The notes beneath the pieces are model-generated. The model saw only the letters and a program-made list of their open reading frames with translations, searched no databases and was not told the DNA's origin. From CAZUAQ01 sp964618455 (GTDB lineage: Bacteria > Planctomycetota > Phycisphaerae > UBA1845 > PWPN01), in NCBI GenBank assembly GCA_964618455.1, contig CAZUAQ010000029.1:9935-73934 (forward strand): a stretch of DNA of 64,000 nt, in the 5' to 3' direction. How positions within the stretch are numbered: position 1 is the first letter of the stretch; the number at the start of each line of letters is the position of its first letter. Both the position numbers and the translations under genes were made by a program. Positions 1 through 8,579 of the stretch are shown here, piece by piece.

Positions 1-189
1 GTCGACATCGAGGTGCACTGGGTGGAGGCGATCGCCGATCGCGGCCGCGTCAACGTCACCATCACCTACAAGCTCAAAGACCCCAGCATGACCAAGCTTC
101 CGCCGCAACAACGCCGTCTGACCGAGCAGTGGATCCTGCGCGACGGGCAATGGTACCGCGACCTGGCGGAAGACCGCAGTCGAGAGTGA
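1..189 (+). CDS. 3' end of an unidentified protein (partial)
   Basis: The window opens inside a reading frame that continues to a TGA at 187-189, giving the last 62 residues of a protein. The visible part is polar and ends with the segment TEQWILRDGQWYRDLAEDR. The pattern of paired strands with Trp and Tyr is compatible with a small cone-fold or NTF2-like domain, but I do not recognise the family. Its stop overlaps the GTG start of the next gene by 3 bases (GTGA), so the two are probably translationally coupled. Confidence 0.6.
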   Translation, partial: VDIEVHWVEAIADRGRVNVTITYKLKDPSMTKLPPQQRRLTEQWILRDGQWYRDLAEDRSRE

Positions 190-1427
190 GCGTCCATGTG
201 GATAGGAATGAGCGTTTCAGGCGGCTTGTCTTTATCGCGATCATCACAGGTTGGATTGGCGTGTGGGGCGTCGGCTGCGTCGAGCATCGTCAGGTCGGTC
301 CCTGGGACATGGCCGCGCTCTCGCGACCGCCGGCCACGACCCCCGCGCCGGGGTTCGAGGCGGACGGCGTGGAGGCGGTGTTCTACGAAGGGTTGCCGTG
401 GCGGGGCAAGCCCACACGCGTGTTCGCCTGGATCGGTATTCCCGAAACGCGACCGGGCGAGCAGGTGCCGGCGATGGTGCTGGTGCACGGGGGCGGGGGG
501 ACCGCTTTCGAATCGTGGGTGCGGCTCTGGGTGGATCGGGGCTACGCCGCCATCGCCATGGACACCTGCGGCCACACGGGGCGCGAGGGCAAGCGCGCGC
601 GTCACGCCCACGGCGGGCCGGACGGCTGGGGCGGGTTCGACCAGATCGATGAGCCGCTGGAAGATCAGTGGCCGTACCACGCCGTCGCCGACGTCATCCT
701 GGCCCATTCGCTGATCCGCGCGGTGCCCGAGGTCGACGCTTCCCGCATCGGCCTGACGGGGATCTCCTGGGGCGGCTATCTCACCTGTGTCGCCGCCGCC
801 GTCGACGATCGCTTCCGGTTCGCCGCGCCGGTGTACGGTTGCGGATTCATCGGTCGCGCGGCGGTCTGGGACGGCATCTTCGCCGACATGGGCCCGGAGA
901 AGGCAGCCCTGTGGCGGGAACTGTGGGATCCGTCGCAGTTCCTCGACAATGTCACCATGCCGATGTTGTGGGTCACCGGCACAAACGACCGTTTCTTCCC
1001 GATGGACGCGCTGCAGGATTCATATCGGCTGGTACAGGGGCCGCATACGTTATGCATTCGGTTGCGGATGATTCACGGCCATGGCGGTCCCGGTGAGAAG
1101 CCGCCGGAGATTCATGCGCTGGCGGATCATCTGCTCAAGGGCGGTCCGCCTCTTGCGCGCATCACCGGCCAGGAGCGAGGCGAACACCAAGCATGGGTCA
1201 CGTTCGAGAGCGACGTCCATGTCGCTCGGGCGGAGGTCTGCTTCACGCGCGACGATGGTCCATGGCTGGATCGGCACTGGGAGACCGTCGACGCATCGAT
1301 CGATCGTGAACGCGGCCGTGTTGAGGCTATCGTTCCCGACGACGCGACGGTGTACTACGTCAATCTCATCGACGCGCGCGGCTGTATCGTGAGCAGCGAG
1401 CACGAAGAACGGACGCCGGAAGGGTAA
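186..1427 (+). CDS. alpha/beta hydrolase, acetylxylan-esterase/dienelactone-hydrolase-like lipoprotein
   Basis: This is a predicted secreted esterase of 413 residues. The GTG at 186 overlaps the previous stop (GTGA) and is followed by a basic stretch, a hydrophobic helix and VWGVGC, a lipobox-like Cys. The catalytic serine sits in the nucleophile elbow GISWGG (bases 760-777). The likely acid is the Asp in TGTNDRFF and the likely base the His in MIHGHG, which is the normal order of the triad. HGGGG near residue 120 could form the oxyanion hole. The substrate is unknown; an acylated sugar is only a guess from family resemblance. A start further upstream at 129 is possible but would overlap the preceding gene heavily. 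Confidence 0.75.
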   Translation: MSVHVDRNERFRRLVFIAIITGWIGVWGVGCVEHRQVGPWDMAALSRPPATTPAPGFEADGVEAVFYEGLPWRGKPTRVFAWIGIPETRPGEQVPAMVLVHGGGGTAFESWVRLWVDRGYAAIAMDTCGHTGREGKRARHAHGGPDGWGGFDQIDEPLEDQWPYHAVADVILAHSLIRAVPEVDASRIGLTGISWGGYLTCVAAAVDDRFRFAAPVYGCGFIGRAAVWDGIFADMGPEKAALWRELWDPSQFLDNVTMPMLWVTGTNDRFFPMDALQDSYRLVQGPHTLCIRLRMIHGHGGPGEKPPEIHALADHLLKGGPPLARITGQERGEHQAWVTFESDVHVARAEVCFTRDDGPWLDRHWETVDASIDRERGRVEAIVPDDATVYYVNLIDARGCIVSSEHEERTPEG

Positions 1428-1461
1428 GCCGGTGCCGGATGTGAGTGAGTTCGTGGCTTTG

Positions 1462-1489
1462 TTGAATCACCCCTGACGCGCGATACACT
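1462..1489 (+). promoter_or_regulatory. sigma70-like promoter for the DUF4416 gene, probably leaderless
   Basis: TTGAAT (1462-1467) is separated by 16 bases from TACACT (1484-1489). The ATG at 1497 lies only 7 bases beyond the -10 box and has no Shine-Dalgarno sequence, so transcription would start at or very near the start codon. Confidence 0.45.
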
Positions 1490-1496
1490 GGACCGC

Positions 1497-2090
1497 ATGG
1501 CCGACGTGCGTTCGCCGAAACCCGTGAATCTCGTCTGCGGACTAATCTCCGCCGATCCGGATCTGATGCGCCGCGCGATTCAGCTTCTTCGCGGCTACCA
1601 GGGCCCAACGGATCACGTCAGCGACATCGGGCCCTTCGACATGACCGACTACTACGCACTGGAAATGGGCGAGGACCTGCAGCGGCAGTTCGTCTCCTTC
1701 GAGAATCTCATCGACCCCGGGGCCCTGGCGGGGGTCAAGCTGCTGACCAACGAACTGGAGCGGCGGATCTGCGCGGACCTGGCGCTGCCGGAGGATCGCC
1801 GGCTGGTGAATCTCGACCCGGGCTATGTGACGCTGGCCAAGGTGGTCCTGGCGACCACGAAAGATTTCTCGCATCGCGTGTACCTGCGCGATGGCATCTA
1901 CGCCGAGAGCACGCTGCGGTGGCTTGACGGGAAATGGTTCGCATGGCCGTGGACCTATCCCGACTACGCGTCGGAACGTTACCACGCGTTCTTCACGCAG
2001 GTCCGCGAGAGCTTTCGCGAAAAGCTGACACGCCGGGCGGAATCCGAATTCGACACGTCGCGGCAGGGCGAAGCGGGAGGTCCGGCGTGA
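1497..2090 (+). CDS. DUF4416 family protein
   Basis: A 197-residue protein that matches the DUF4416 family over its whole length. It begins with KPVNLVCGLIS and carries the family hallmarks DYYALEMG, FENLIDP, TNELE, NLDPGYVTLAKVVLATTKDF, YLRDGIYAE and WTYPDY. The biochemical role of the family is unknown. The protein has no signal peptide or membrane helix and should be cytosolic. Its stop overlaps the GTG of the downstream glycosyltransferase (GTGA), so it belongs to the polysaccharide operon that follows. The family assignment is firm by pattern; function cannot be inferred. Confidence 0.85.
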   Translation: MADVRSPKPVNLVCGLISADPDLMRRAIQLLRGYQGPTDHVSDIGPFDMTDYYALEMGEDLQRQFVSFENLIDPGALAGVKLLTNELERRICADLALPEDRRLVNLDPGYVTLAKVVLATTKDFSHRVYLRDGIYAESTLRWLDGKWFAWPWTYPDYASERYHAFFTQVRESFREKLTRRAESEFDTSRQGEAGGPA

Positions 2091-3199
2091 GCGGGGGGCA
2101 GGCGTTGCTGCTGGGCGGAGCCGCGCTGACCGCCTCGTTCTTCATCAGCCTGCTGCTGACGCCGATCGTCCGGCGCATGGCGTTGCGGCGCGGTTTCGTG
2201 GATCACCCCAAACGCGAGTCGCACAAGGCGCATCCGCGCACCGTCGCGTTCGGCGGCGGCGTGGCCATCACCGCCGCCATCGTGCTGCCCATGCTCGGGG
2301 TGATCGCCCTGTCGTTTATCAGCCCGTCTTTGTCGGGCGAAGGTTCCGAAGGGCTGTCGCCGAACTGGTCGGCGTGGATGGGCGGTGTGCGGCTCAAGGC
2401 CGGAACCGGGGTAGCCATCCTGCTCGGTGCGCTGGTTCTGCATGCCATGGGGCTCATGGACGACCGTCGCTCGCTTGGGGCGATGACGAAATTGATCATT
2501 CAGGCGGCGGTCGCGCTGATCCTGACCGTCGGGTTCGAGATCCGCGTCGTCGAAGCCTTCGTGGGGACGATCCCCGCCGCGATCCTGACGGCGTTGTGGA
2601 TCGTAACACTGACCAATGCGTTCAACTTCCTGGACAACATGGACGGCCTCTCCGGGGGTGTGGCATTTCTGGCGTCGGTGATTCTTGCCGCCACGGCGTT
2701 TCGTGCGGGGCAGATCTTCGTCCCTTGTTCGCTGATGCTGGTGGCCGGGGCAGTGCTCGGGTTCCTCATGTTCAACTTTCCGCCGGCGTCGATATTCATG
2801 GGCGATGCGGGAAGCCTGGTGATCGGCTACTTCCTGGCGGTGTTCACCGTGCTGACCACGTTCTACGACCCGGAACAGGGGCGGACACCCTTCGGCGTGC
2901 TCGTGCCGGTCGTCGTCTTCGCGATTCCGTTGTATGACCTGCTGAGCGTCACGTGGCATCGCTACCGTAGCGGGCGCAGCATCTTCTCCGCGGATCGCGG
3001 TCATTTCTCGCACCGCCTCGTTCAACTCGGCATGTCACCCACCTCCGCCGTGCTGACCATCTACTTGGCGACGCTTGCGACGGCCCTGCCTGCCATGCTC
3101 CTTCCGCAACTCGGATGGACCGGAGCCGTGCTGGTCGGCGGGCAGTGCGTGTGTATCGTGTCGATCATTGCCATCCTGGAATCGCGCCATGGCCGATAA
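2087..3199 (+). CDS. MraY/WecA-family undecaprenyl-phosphate sugar-1-phosphate transferase
   Basis: This is a polytopic membrane glycosyltransferase of 370 residues that would transfer a sugar 1-phosphate from UDP-sugar to undecaprenyl phosphate, the first step of a lipid-linked glycan. Family motifs are the loop after helix 1 with DHPKRESHKAHPRTVAFGG, MDDRRSLGAMTK, NAFNFLDNMDGLSGG (catalytic Asp region), NFPPASIFMGDAGS and DRGHFSHRLVQLG. The pattern fits the WecA/TagO branch better than MraY. The GTG start overlaps the DUF4416 stop, and the end overlaps the next gene by 11 bases, so the three are one operon. The sugar specificity is not readable. Confidence 0.88.
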   Translation: MSGGQALLLGGAALTASFFISLLLTPIVRRMALRRGFVDHPKRESHKAHPRTVAFGGGVAITAAIVLPMLGVIALSFISPSLSGEGSEGLSPNWSAWMGGVRLKAGTGVAILLGALVLHAMGLMDDRRSLGAMTKLIIQAAVALILTVGFEIRVVEAFVGTIPAAILTALWIVTLTNAFNFLDNMDGLSGGVAFLASVILAATAFRAGQIFVPCSLMLVAGAVLGFLMFNFPPASIFMGDAGSLVIGYFLAVFTVLTTFYDPEQGRTPFGVLVPVVVFAIPLYDLLSVTWHRYRSGRSIFSADRGHFSHRLVQLGMSPTSAVLTIYLATLATALPAMLLPQLGWTGAVLVGGQCVCIVSIIAILESRHGR

Positions 3200-5498
3200 G
3201 ACGTCAACGAAGCGAAAGGCTGCCGCGCGTGACGATAGGCCCGCTGCCGTTTCCCATGCTGCCCCATGGAACTGGCGCGCGATCGTGATTGTCGGCATTG
3301 CCGTCATCGCGGCGGCTCGACCACTGATATCTGAAACGTACACCGCCGCACTGCACGGCATTTCGATGGCGTTGGGTGGCGGCGATCTCTCCCCGGCGGT
3401 GACCGCCATGTTCGATTTGGCCATCGTCGGCCTGGCGCTGTTCGCGTCGATCATGATGTGCGTGAATCGGCAGGGGTATCGCTGGACCGGGCTGGAACCG
3501 GGGGCGCTGCTGATGGTCGTCGCGGCCATCGTGTCCACGATCTTCGCGGGGGACAAACGCGTCGCGTTGAATGCTTCGGCGGATTGGCTTTGCGCCGTGA
3601 TGCTGGTGCTGCTGATTCCGCAGGTCGTGCGTTCCCGGCAGGGCGGGCGATTGTTGCTGGCGGTGATCGTCGCCTCGGGAGCGGCCTCGGCAACCAAGTC
3701 CGCCATGTTCGTGGTCGATGAGCATGACGAGATGGTTCGGCAATACGAGGAGAGCAAGGAATCGTTCTGGGCGCGGCAGGGGGTGGCCCTGGACGACCCG
3801 CAGGTGGAACTGTTCGAGAAGCGGATGATGGCGAAGGAAGCCTCGGGCTTTCTGCCGTTCAGCAATGCGCAGGGTTCGCTGCTGGTGCTGTGCGGATTCG
3901 CCGCCATGGCCTGCGGCTTGATGCGACCGGCAGGAACGTCGCGCGGGGTGGCGGTGTTCCTGGCCATGGTTCTCTGGGGGTCGATCTGGTGGACGCAGAG
4001 CAAGGGGGCGGTCATTGCCCTCGTGGCCGGGTTGATGCTTTGGGTGGTGGTATGGCTGCTCCGCGCGCGACTGGTCCGCCATTCGCGAGAGTCGTGGGTT
4101 CTCTTCTGGAGTGCCGTTCTGATCCTCACCGCCGTCGTGGTAATCGGCGCGAGTCTGCGCGGAGGGTTACCGACGGATTCGTTGCAATTCCGCTGGAACT
4201 ACTGGCAGGTGTCGCAGGAGATCATCGCCGACCACGTCTGGACTGGAACGGGGGCACACAACTTTGACCGGGCGTACATGCAACACAAACCGATCGAGTT
4301 CCCGGAGGAGATCAACGATCCGCATAACTTCGTCGTGTCCGTGTTCGCGCAGTGGGGCGTGTTGGGACTGGCAGGGCTCGTGGCGATGATGCTCGGCGGA
4401 TCGTGGACGATATTCCGGGGGATGGGCCGTCGCTCGGTCGAAGGATCGGTGATTTCCGCGACGGAGGATTCTCCCGGTGCGAATCCGCAGGGGATATCGC
4501 GCGGCTGGGTTTTTTTGACCATCCCGGCGTTTCTGTTGATTCGCGCGGTCCTCGTGAGTGTGCAAGTGCCGTCGCGCGTGATGTTGGAGCTGGTCATCTT
4601 CGATCTCGGGCTGTATGGGGTGATCTGGACCGCGGCGTACGTTCTGTTGGTATTGCCTCGCGAAGAAAGCGAAGACGAGATCGCCATAAGCTGGCTCCTG
4701 CCGCTGGCGGTGGGCGTGTTCGCATTCCTGGTGCACAACACGATCGGCTTCTCGCTGTTCGTCCCGGCAACGCTGACGCCATGGGCGGTGATGCTGGGCG
4801 TGCTGCTTGGAGCACTCGCGCCGGTCTCCGCGACCGCCCCTTCGAAGCCGCGCGCCGCGGCTCCAGTGGCGGTATCCGGGTTGGCGTTGTTCGCTCTGCT
4901 CATCCTCGTGGTGATTCCGGTCCGACGGGCGACGAATCTGCTTCACCGCGCGCGGAACGTGTCTCCCCCGGTGGCGATGGAGCTTTACGAGCGGGCCACC
5001 CAGGCGGATCCGCTCGATGCCACGGCGTATGCCGAACTGGCGGAACGGTCGCTGATGGTTCCGGAGCCGCGTTGGCAGCAGGCCCGCCAAGCACTGGATG
5101 CAGCCAAGTCGCGTGATCCGGGCAGGCTGTCACTGCATCGGCTGGAAACGCAGATGCTTGCCCATCGCTTCGAAATGCTCGGCGAGCAGGAGGATCTGGA
5201 AGACGCGATCGCGGCGGCACGAAGTGTGCTCGAGTTGTACCCGGAATCCCCGAACGATGCGGCGGCGCTCGGAGCGCTGCTCGACCGCGGTAGTGATCAG
5301 GGCAACGGAGAGCGGGCACGGGAAGCGATCGCCATGTTTCGACGGGCCCTTGAACTCGATGCCCGCCGGCCCGCTGAGGAAATCCGCCGGATGCCGGAGT
5401 CGTGGCGGCGAAGCCTGGAAGAAAGGACCGCCGGAATCGAGAGTCGCCTCAAGAAATCGGAACGGGAATCGCCCGCCTCAGAGCCCGTTGACGGCTGA
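3189..5498 (+). CDS. O-antigen ligase/Wzy-like membrane protein with C-terminal TPR-like region
   Basis: A 769-residue membrane protein with more than ten hydrophobic helices in the first 590 residues. The WSQSKGA-like segment WWTQSKGAVIAL and the periplasmic-loop pattern GTGAHNFDRAY...NDPHNFVVSVFAQWGVLGL are typical of the O-antigen ligase/polymerase family (Wzy_C). The last 180 residues are soluble and helical, with TPR-like units such as ELYERATQADPLDATAYAEL. It should act at the periplasmic side of the inner membrane, joining or polymerising lipid-linked glycans made by the upstream transferase. The ATG at 3189 overlaps the upstream gene by 11 bases. Polymerase and ligase roles cannot be told apart from sequence. 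Confidence 0.82.
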   Translation: MADKTSTKRKAAARDDRPAAVSHAAPWNWRAIVIVGIAVIAAARPLISETYTAALHGISMALGGGDLSPAVTAMFDLAIVGLALFASIMMCVNRQGYRWTGLEPGALLMVVAAIVSTIFAGDKRVALNASADWLCAVMLVLLIPQVVRSRQGGRLLLAVIVASGAASATKSAMFVVDEHDEMVRQYEESKESFWARQGVALDDPQVELFEKRMMAKEASGFLPFSNAQGSLLVLCGFAAMACGLMRPAGTSRGVAVFLAMVLWGSIWWTQSKGAVIALVAGLMLWVVVWLLRARLVRHSRESWVLFWSAVLILTAVVVIGASLRGGLPTDSLQFRWNYWQVSQEIIADHVWTGTGAHNFDRAYMQHKPIEFPEEINDPHNFVVSVFAQWGVLGLAGLVAMMLGGSWTIFRGMGRRSVEGSVISATEDSPGANPQGISRGWVFLTIPAFLLIRAVLVSVQVPSRVMLELVIFDLGLYGVIWTAAYVLLVLPREESEDEIAISWLLPLAVGVFAFLVHNTIGFSLFVPATLTPWAVMLGVLLGALAPVSATAPSKPRAAAPVAVSGLALFALLILVVIPVRRATNLLHRARNVSPPVAMELYERATQADPLDATAYAELAERSLMVPEPRWQQARQALDAAKSRDPGRLSLHRLETQMLAHRFEMLGEQEDLEDAIAAARSVLELYPESPNDAAALGALLDRGSDQGNGERAREAIAMFRRALELDARRPAEEIRRMPESWRRSLEERTAGIESRLKKSERESPASEPVDG

Positions 5499-5797
5499 AA
5501 AGCGCGTGAATCGCTTGACGATCCGGTGACGTGGGCTATATTCATTGGAGTATGCCGAGTGTCCGAATTCCACTCGAGGCGGCGACTTGCCGATGGTAGA
5601 GTGGACTCCTGAAGTAGGCGGACCCGGCGATTGACGGTTACGATCATGATGAGCACTCTCTTCCAGACGCGCACGACGGCATGAAGCGGTTATGTCTCTA
5701 TCGTTGACATGACTTGCAGCCTGTGACGCGCGCCGCGAAGCGAGTGCTTTTTTTGTGAACGCATGAATGGAGTACGAGTCTTCCGGACACTGACGCC
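5499..5797 (+). other. thrS leader region
   Basis: About 300 bases lie between the ligase-like gene and thrS. They hold a good promoter at the left end and a run of seven T at 5748-5754. I see no T-box specifier hairpin and no threonine-rich leader peptide. A leader RNA of about 250 nucleotides would be produced from the promoter, whose function is unknown. Confidence 0.4.
5515..5542 (+). promoter_or_regulatory. sigma70-like promoter upstream of thrS-infC
   Basis: TTGACG (5515-5520) and TATATT (5537-5542) are separated by 16 bases. This is one of the strongest promoter matches in the window, and the next gene downstream on the same strand is thrS. Confidence 0.55.
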
Positions 5798-7999
5798 ATG
5801 CCGCAAGTGACCTTACCGGACGGAAAGACGATGGACCTGCCCGCCGGGGCAACGGTCGGCGACGTGGCTGCGCAGATCGGGCCGGGTCTGGCCAAGGCCG
5901 CCATCGCCGGGAAAATCGACGATGAGGTCGTCGATCTGGCGCGGCCGCTGCCGGACTCGTGCACGGTCGAACTGCTCAAAGCCGATGCCGGCAACGACGA
6001 GAGCCTGTACGTCATGCGTCACAGTTGCGCTCACGTGATGGCCGAAGCCATCTGCAGCCTGTTCCCCGAGACGAAACTGGTCTATGGACCGCCGGTCGAG
6101 AACGGCTTCTACTACGACATCGACCTCGCGCGGCCGATCACCCCGGATGACTTCGAAGCCATCGAGAAGAAGATGGCGGAGATCGTCAAGGAGGATCGTC
6201 CGTTTACGCGCTACGCCATGAACCGTGACGAGGGCATGGCCAAGCTGCATGACGAGAACAACCGCTACAAGGTGGATAACGCCGAGCGCGCCGAGGGCGA
6301 ACTCAGCTTTTACATCACCGGCAACGAGCGGGGCAGGCACTTTGAGGATCTCTGTCGCGGTCCGCATGTCCCGAGCACGAGTCGCGTCGGCGCGTTCAAG
6401 ATCATGCAGGTCAGCGGTGCGTACTACCGCGGCGACCAGAACGAGAAACAGCTTCAGCGCGTGTACGGCACCGCCTGGCCCGACAAGAAATCCCTCCGGA
6501 AGTACCTGAACCAACTCGAGGAAGCCAAGAAGCGCGACCATCGCCGCATCGGCCAGGAACTCAACCTGTTCACGATTGATCCACTGGTCGGTGGAGGGTT
6601 GATTCTCTGGAAGCCCAAGGGCGCCATGGTCCGCACGCTGCTCGAGGATTTCCTGAAGGATGAACTCATCCGCGGCGGGTACCACCCGGTCTATTCCCCG
6701 CACATCGGCAAGCTGAGCCTCTACCGGACCAGCGGGCACTTTCCGTACTACAAGGAGAGCCAGTTTCCGCCGCTCTTCGAGAGCCGCCGGGCGAAGCTGC
6801 TCAATGATCTCTGGGAGGCGGAGCGCGCCCGCGCCAAGGATGCCCCCGACCTGGGAGAGAGCGTCGGCCAGGTGGGCGATGTCCTGAATCAGATCGAGCA
6901 GCACGAGCCGGAACTCTTCGGTATCCTGACCGGTCAGTCGGGCGAGGGCGGCGCGGTATTTCAGCGCGAACCGGGACACACCGCCGAAAACCTCAAGCTC
7001 ATCGAGCATCAGTTGGAGGTCGCCGACGGTTTCCTGCTCAAGCCGATGAACTGTCCGCACCACATTCGCATTTTCGATTCCGAGCCCCGCAGCTACCGCG
7101 ACCTGCCCATCCGCCTGGCGGAATTCGGCACGGTGTACCGCTGGGAGCAGAGCGGCGAACTCTCCGGCATGACCCGTGTCCGCGGGTTCACGCAGGATGA
7201 CGCCCACATCTTCTGCCGTCCGGATCAGCTCCTGGACGAGATCCAGGCATGTGTGAATCTCACGCGTAAGGTCTTGGATCTGCTGGGTTTAACGGATTAC
7301 CGCGTTCGGGCAAGCTTGCGGGATCCGTCCAGCGACAAGTATGTCGGCAGCGACGAGAACTGGGACCTGGCCGAAAAGGCCGTGCTGGAGACCGTCCGCA
7401 GCAGTGGGATGAATTTCAGCGAGGAGCCGGGCGAGGCGGCCTTCTACGGACCGAAGATCGATTTCGTCGTCAAGGATTGCATCGGCCGGGATTGGCAGCT
7501 GGGCACGGTTCAGGTCGATTATAATCTTCCGGAACGGTTCAGCCTTCACTACGTGGGCTCGGACAACGCCTCGCACGTGCCGGTCATGATTCACAGGGCG
7601 CCGTTTGGTAGTATGGAGCGGTTCGTCGGGATTCTGATCGAGCATTTCGCCGGCGCGTTCCCGCTGTGGCTGGCGCCGGTGCAGGTTGTGGTGGCGTCGG
7701 TCAGCGAGAAGAGTGCCGACTACGCCCGGCAGGTGGAAGCCCGGCTGCGCGCGGCGGACATCCGATGCGAACTGGACGTCTCGGCGGAGAAGATCGGGCC
7801 GAAGAAGCACCAGGCGCGCAAGGAAAAGGTGCCGTATATCCTCGTGGTCGGTGAGAAGGAAGCGGCCGAGGGCGCGGTCAACGTGAATGACCGTGACGGG
7901 AAGACTCTGGCGACTGAACCGCTTGACGCATTTGTTGAGCGTTGTGAAAAGGAGATTGCCGAACGTGCCGTTGGAACCGCGGCCGCATCGGGATCATGA
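5798..7999 (+). CDS. thrS: threonine--tRNA ligase (ThrRS) with an insertion in the catalytic domain
   Basis: Charges tRNA-Thr in the cytoplasm. Domains in order are TGS (residues 1-60, LPDGKTMDLPAGATVGDVA), the editing domain with HSCAH and CRGPH, the class II catalytic core with KPMNCPHHI, motif 2 (FGTVYRWEQSGELSGMTRVRGF) and motif 3 (MIHRAPFGSMERF), and the anticodon-binding domain (VQVVVASVSEKS...GEKEAAEG). At 733 residues it is about 90 longer than the usual 640. The excess is an insertion at about residues 326-409, between SGHFPYYKESQFPP and GFLLKPMNCP. Essential motifs are intact, so the enzyme should be active. infC lies 79 bases downstream. Confidence 0.95.
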   Translation: MPQVTLPDGKTMDLPAGATVGDVAAQIGPGLAKAAIAGKIDDEVVDLARPLPDSCTVELLKADAGNDESLYVMRHSCAHVMAEAICSLFPETKLVYGPPVENGFYYDIDLARPITPDDFEAIEKKMAEIVKEDRPFTRYAMNRDEGMAKLHDENNRYKVDNAERAEGELSFYITGNERGRHFEDLCRGPHVPSTSRVGAFKIMQVSGAYYRGDQNEKQLQRVYGTAWPDKKSLRKYLNQLEEAKKRDHRRIGQELNLFTIDPLVGGGLILWKPKGAMVRTLLEDFLKDELIRGGYHPVYSPHIGKLSLYRTSGHFPYYKESQFPPLFESRRAKLLNDLWEAERARAKDAPDLGESVGQVGDVLNQIEQHEPELFGILTGQSGEGGAVFQREPGHTAENLKLIEHQLEVADGFLLKPMNCPHHIRIFDSEPRSYRDLPIRLAEFGTVYRWEQSGELSGMTRVRGFTQDDAHIFCRPDQLLDEIQACVNLTRKVLDLLGLTDYRVRASLRDPSSDKYVGSDENWDLAEKAVLETVRSSGMNFSEEPGEAAFYGPKIDFVVKDCIGRDWQLGTVQVDYNLPERFSLHYVGSDNASHVPVMIHRAPFGSMERFVGILIEHFAGAFPLWLAPVQVVVASVSEKSADYARQVEARLRAADIRCELDVSAEKIGPKKHQARKEKVPYILVVGEKEAAEGAVNVNDRDGKTLATEPLDAFVERCEKEIAERAVGTAAASGS

Positions 8000-8067
8000 G
8001 GTGCCTGTTTGACACGATTCGTGTGTCGGCACCGCGAAGAGATACGACAGACGGGTTCCGTGTGCTT

Positions 8068-8072
8068 AGGAG
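8068..8072 (+). promoter_or_regulatory. Shine-Dalgarno that fixes the ATC start of infC
   Basis: AGGAG at 8068-8072 lies 6 bases before the ATC codon at 8079. An in-frame TAG at 8067-8069 excludes any start further upstream, and no ATG, GTG or TTG follows until deep inside the conserved domain. Confidence 0.8.
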
Positions 8073-8078
8073 AAAGCC

Positions 8079-8579
8079 ATCGCACAATCGCATCGTCGCA
8101 ATGAGCAGATTCGTTTATCGCCGATCCGCCTGATCGACGAAAACAACGAGCAGCTTGGGATCGTCGAGACCCATGACGCGCTGACACGGGCGCGCAACGC
8201 CGGGCTGGACCTCGTCGAGGTCGCGCCGAACGAGCGCCCTCCGGTCTGCCGGATCATGGACTACGGCAAGTTCAAGTACTCTGCCAGCAAGAAAAAGCAG
8301 AAGAGCCACGAGCAGAAGCTCAAGGAAGTCCGCATGCGTCTCAAGACCAGCGATCACGATCGCGAGATCAAGGTCAAGAAGGCGCAGAAGTTCCTGGAGT
8401 CGGGCGACAAGGTTCAGTTCACGCTGATCTTCCGAGGCCGGGAACGATTCCACCCCGAGTTGGGACAGGAGATCATGAAGGGCATCCTCGAAACCCTCGG
8501 GGAGGCCGTCAAGCTCGAACGGGCCCCGCGGAGCGAGGGCTGGCGGATGATCATGATCGTCGCTCCCGCCAAGAAGTAG
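8079..8579 (+). CDS. infC: translation initiation factor IF-3, ATC start codon
   Basis: IF-3 binds the 30S subunit and checks the start codon and initiator tRNA. From ATC 8079 the protein has 166 residues. The N-domain contains IRLIDENNEQLGIVETHDAL and LDLVEVAPNERPPVCRIMDYGKFKY, and the C-domain contains EVRMRLKTSDHD and PELGQEIMKGILETL. The full N-domain is present only if ATC is used, because an in-frame TAG lies at 8067-8069 and AGGAG is placed correctly before ATC. Non-canonical starts are known for infC in other bacteria, where IF-3 represses its own synthesis by rejecting such codons. The usual rpmI-rplT partners do not follow. Confidence 0.93.
   Translation: MAQSHRRNEQIRLSPIRLIDENNEQLGIVETHDALTRARNAGLDLVEVAPNERPPVCRIMDYGKFKYSASKKKQKSHEQKLKEVRMRLKTSDHDREIKVKKAQKFLESGDKVQFTLIFRGRERFHPELGQEIMKGILETLGEAVKLERAPRSEGWRMIMIVAPAKK

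Noticed and set aside
5499..5797. T-box or threonine attenuator before thrS
   Set aside because: No leader peptide with threonine codons and no recognisable T-box sequence; the T-run at 5748 has no good stem in front.
8256..8579. Start of infC at the ATG 8256
   Set aside because: It would remove most of the conserved N-domain, which is fully encoded upstream in the same frame.
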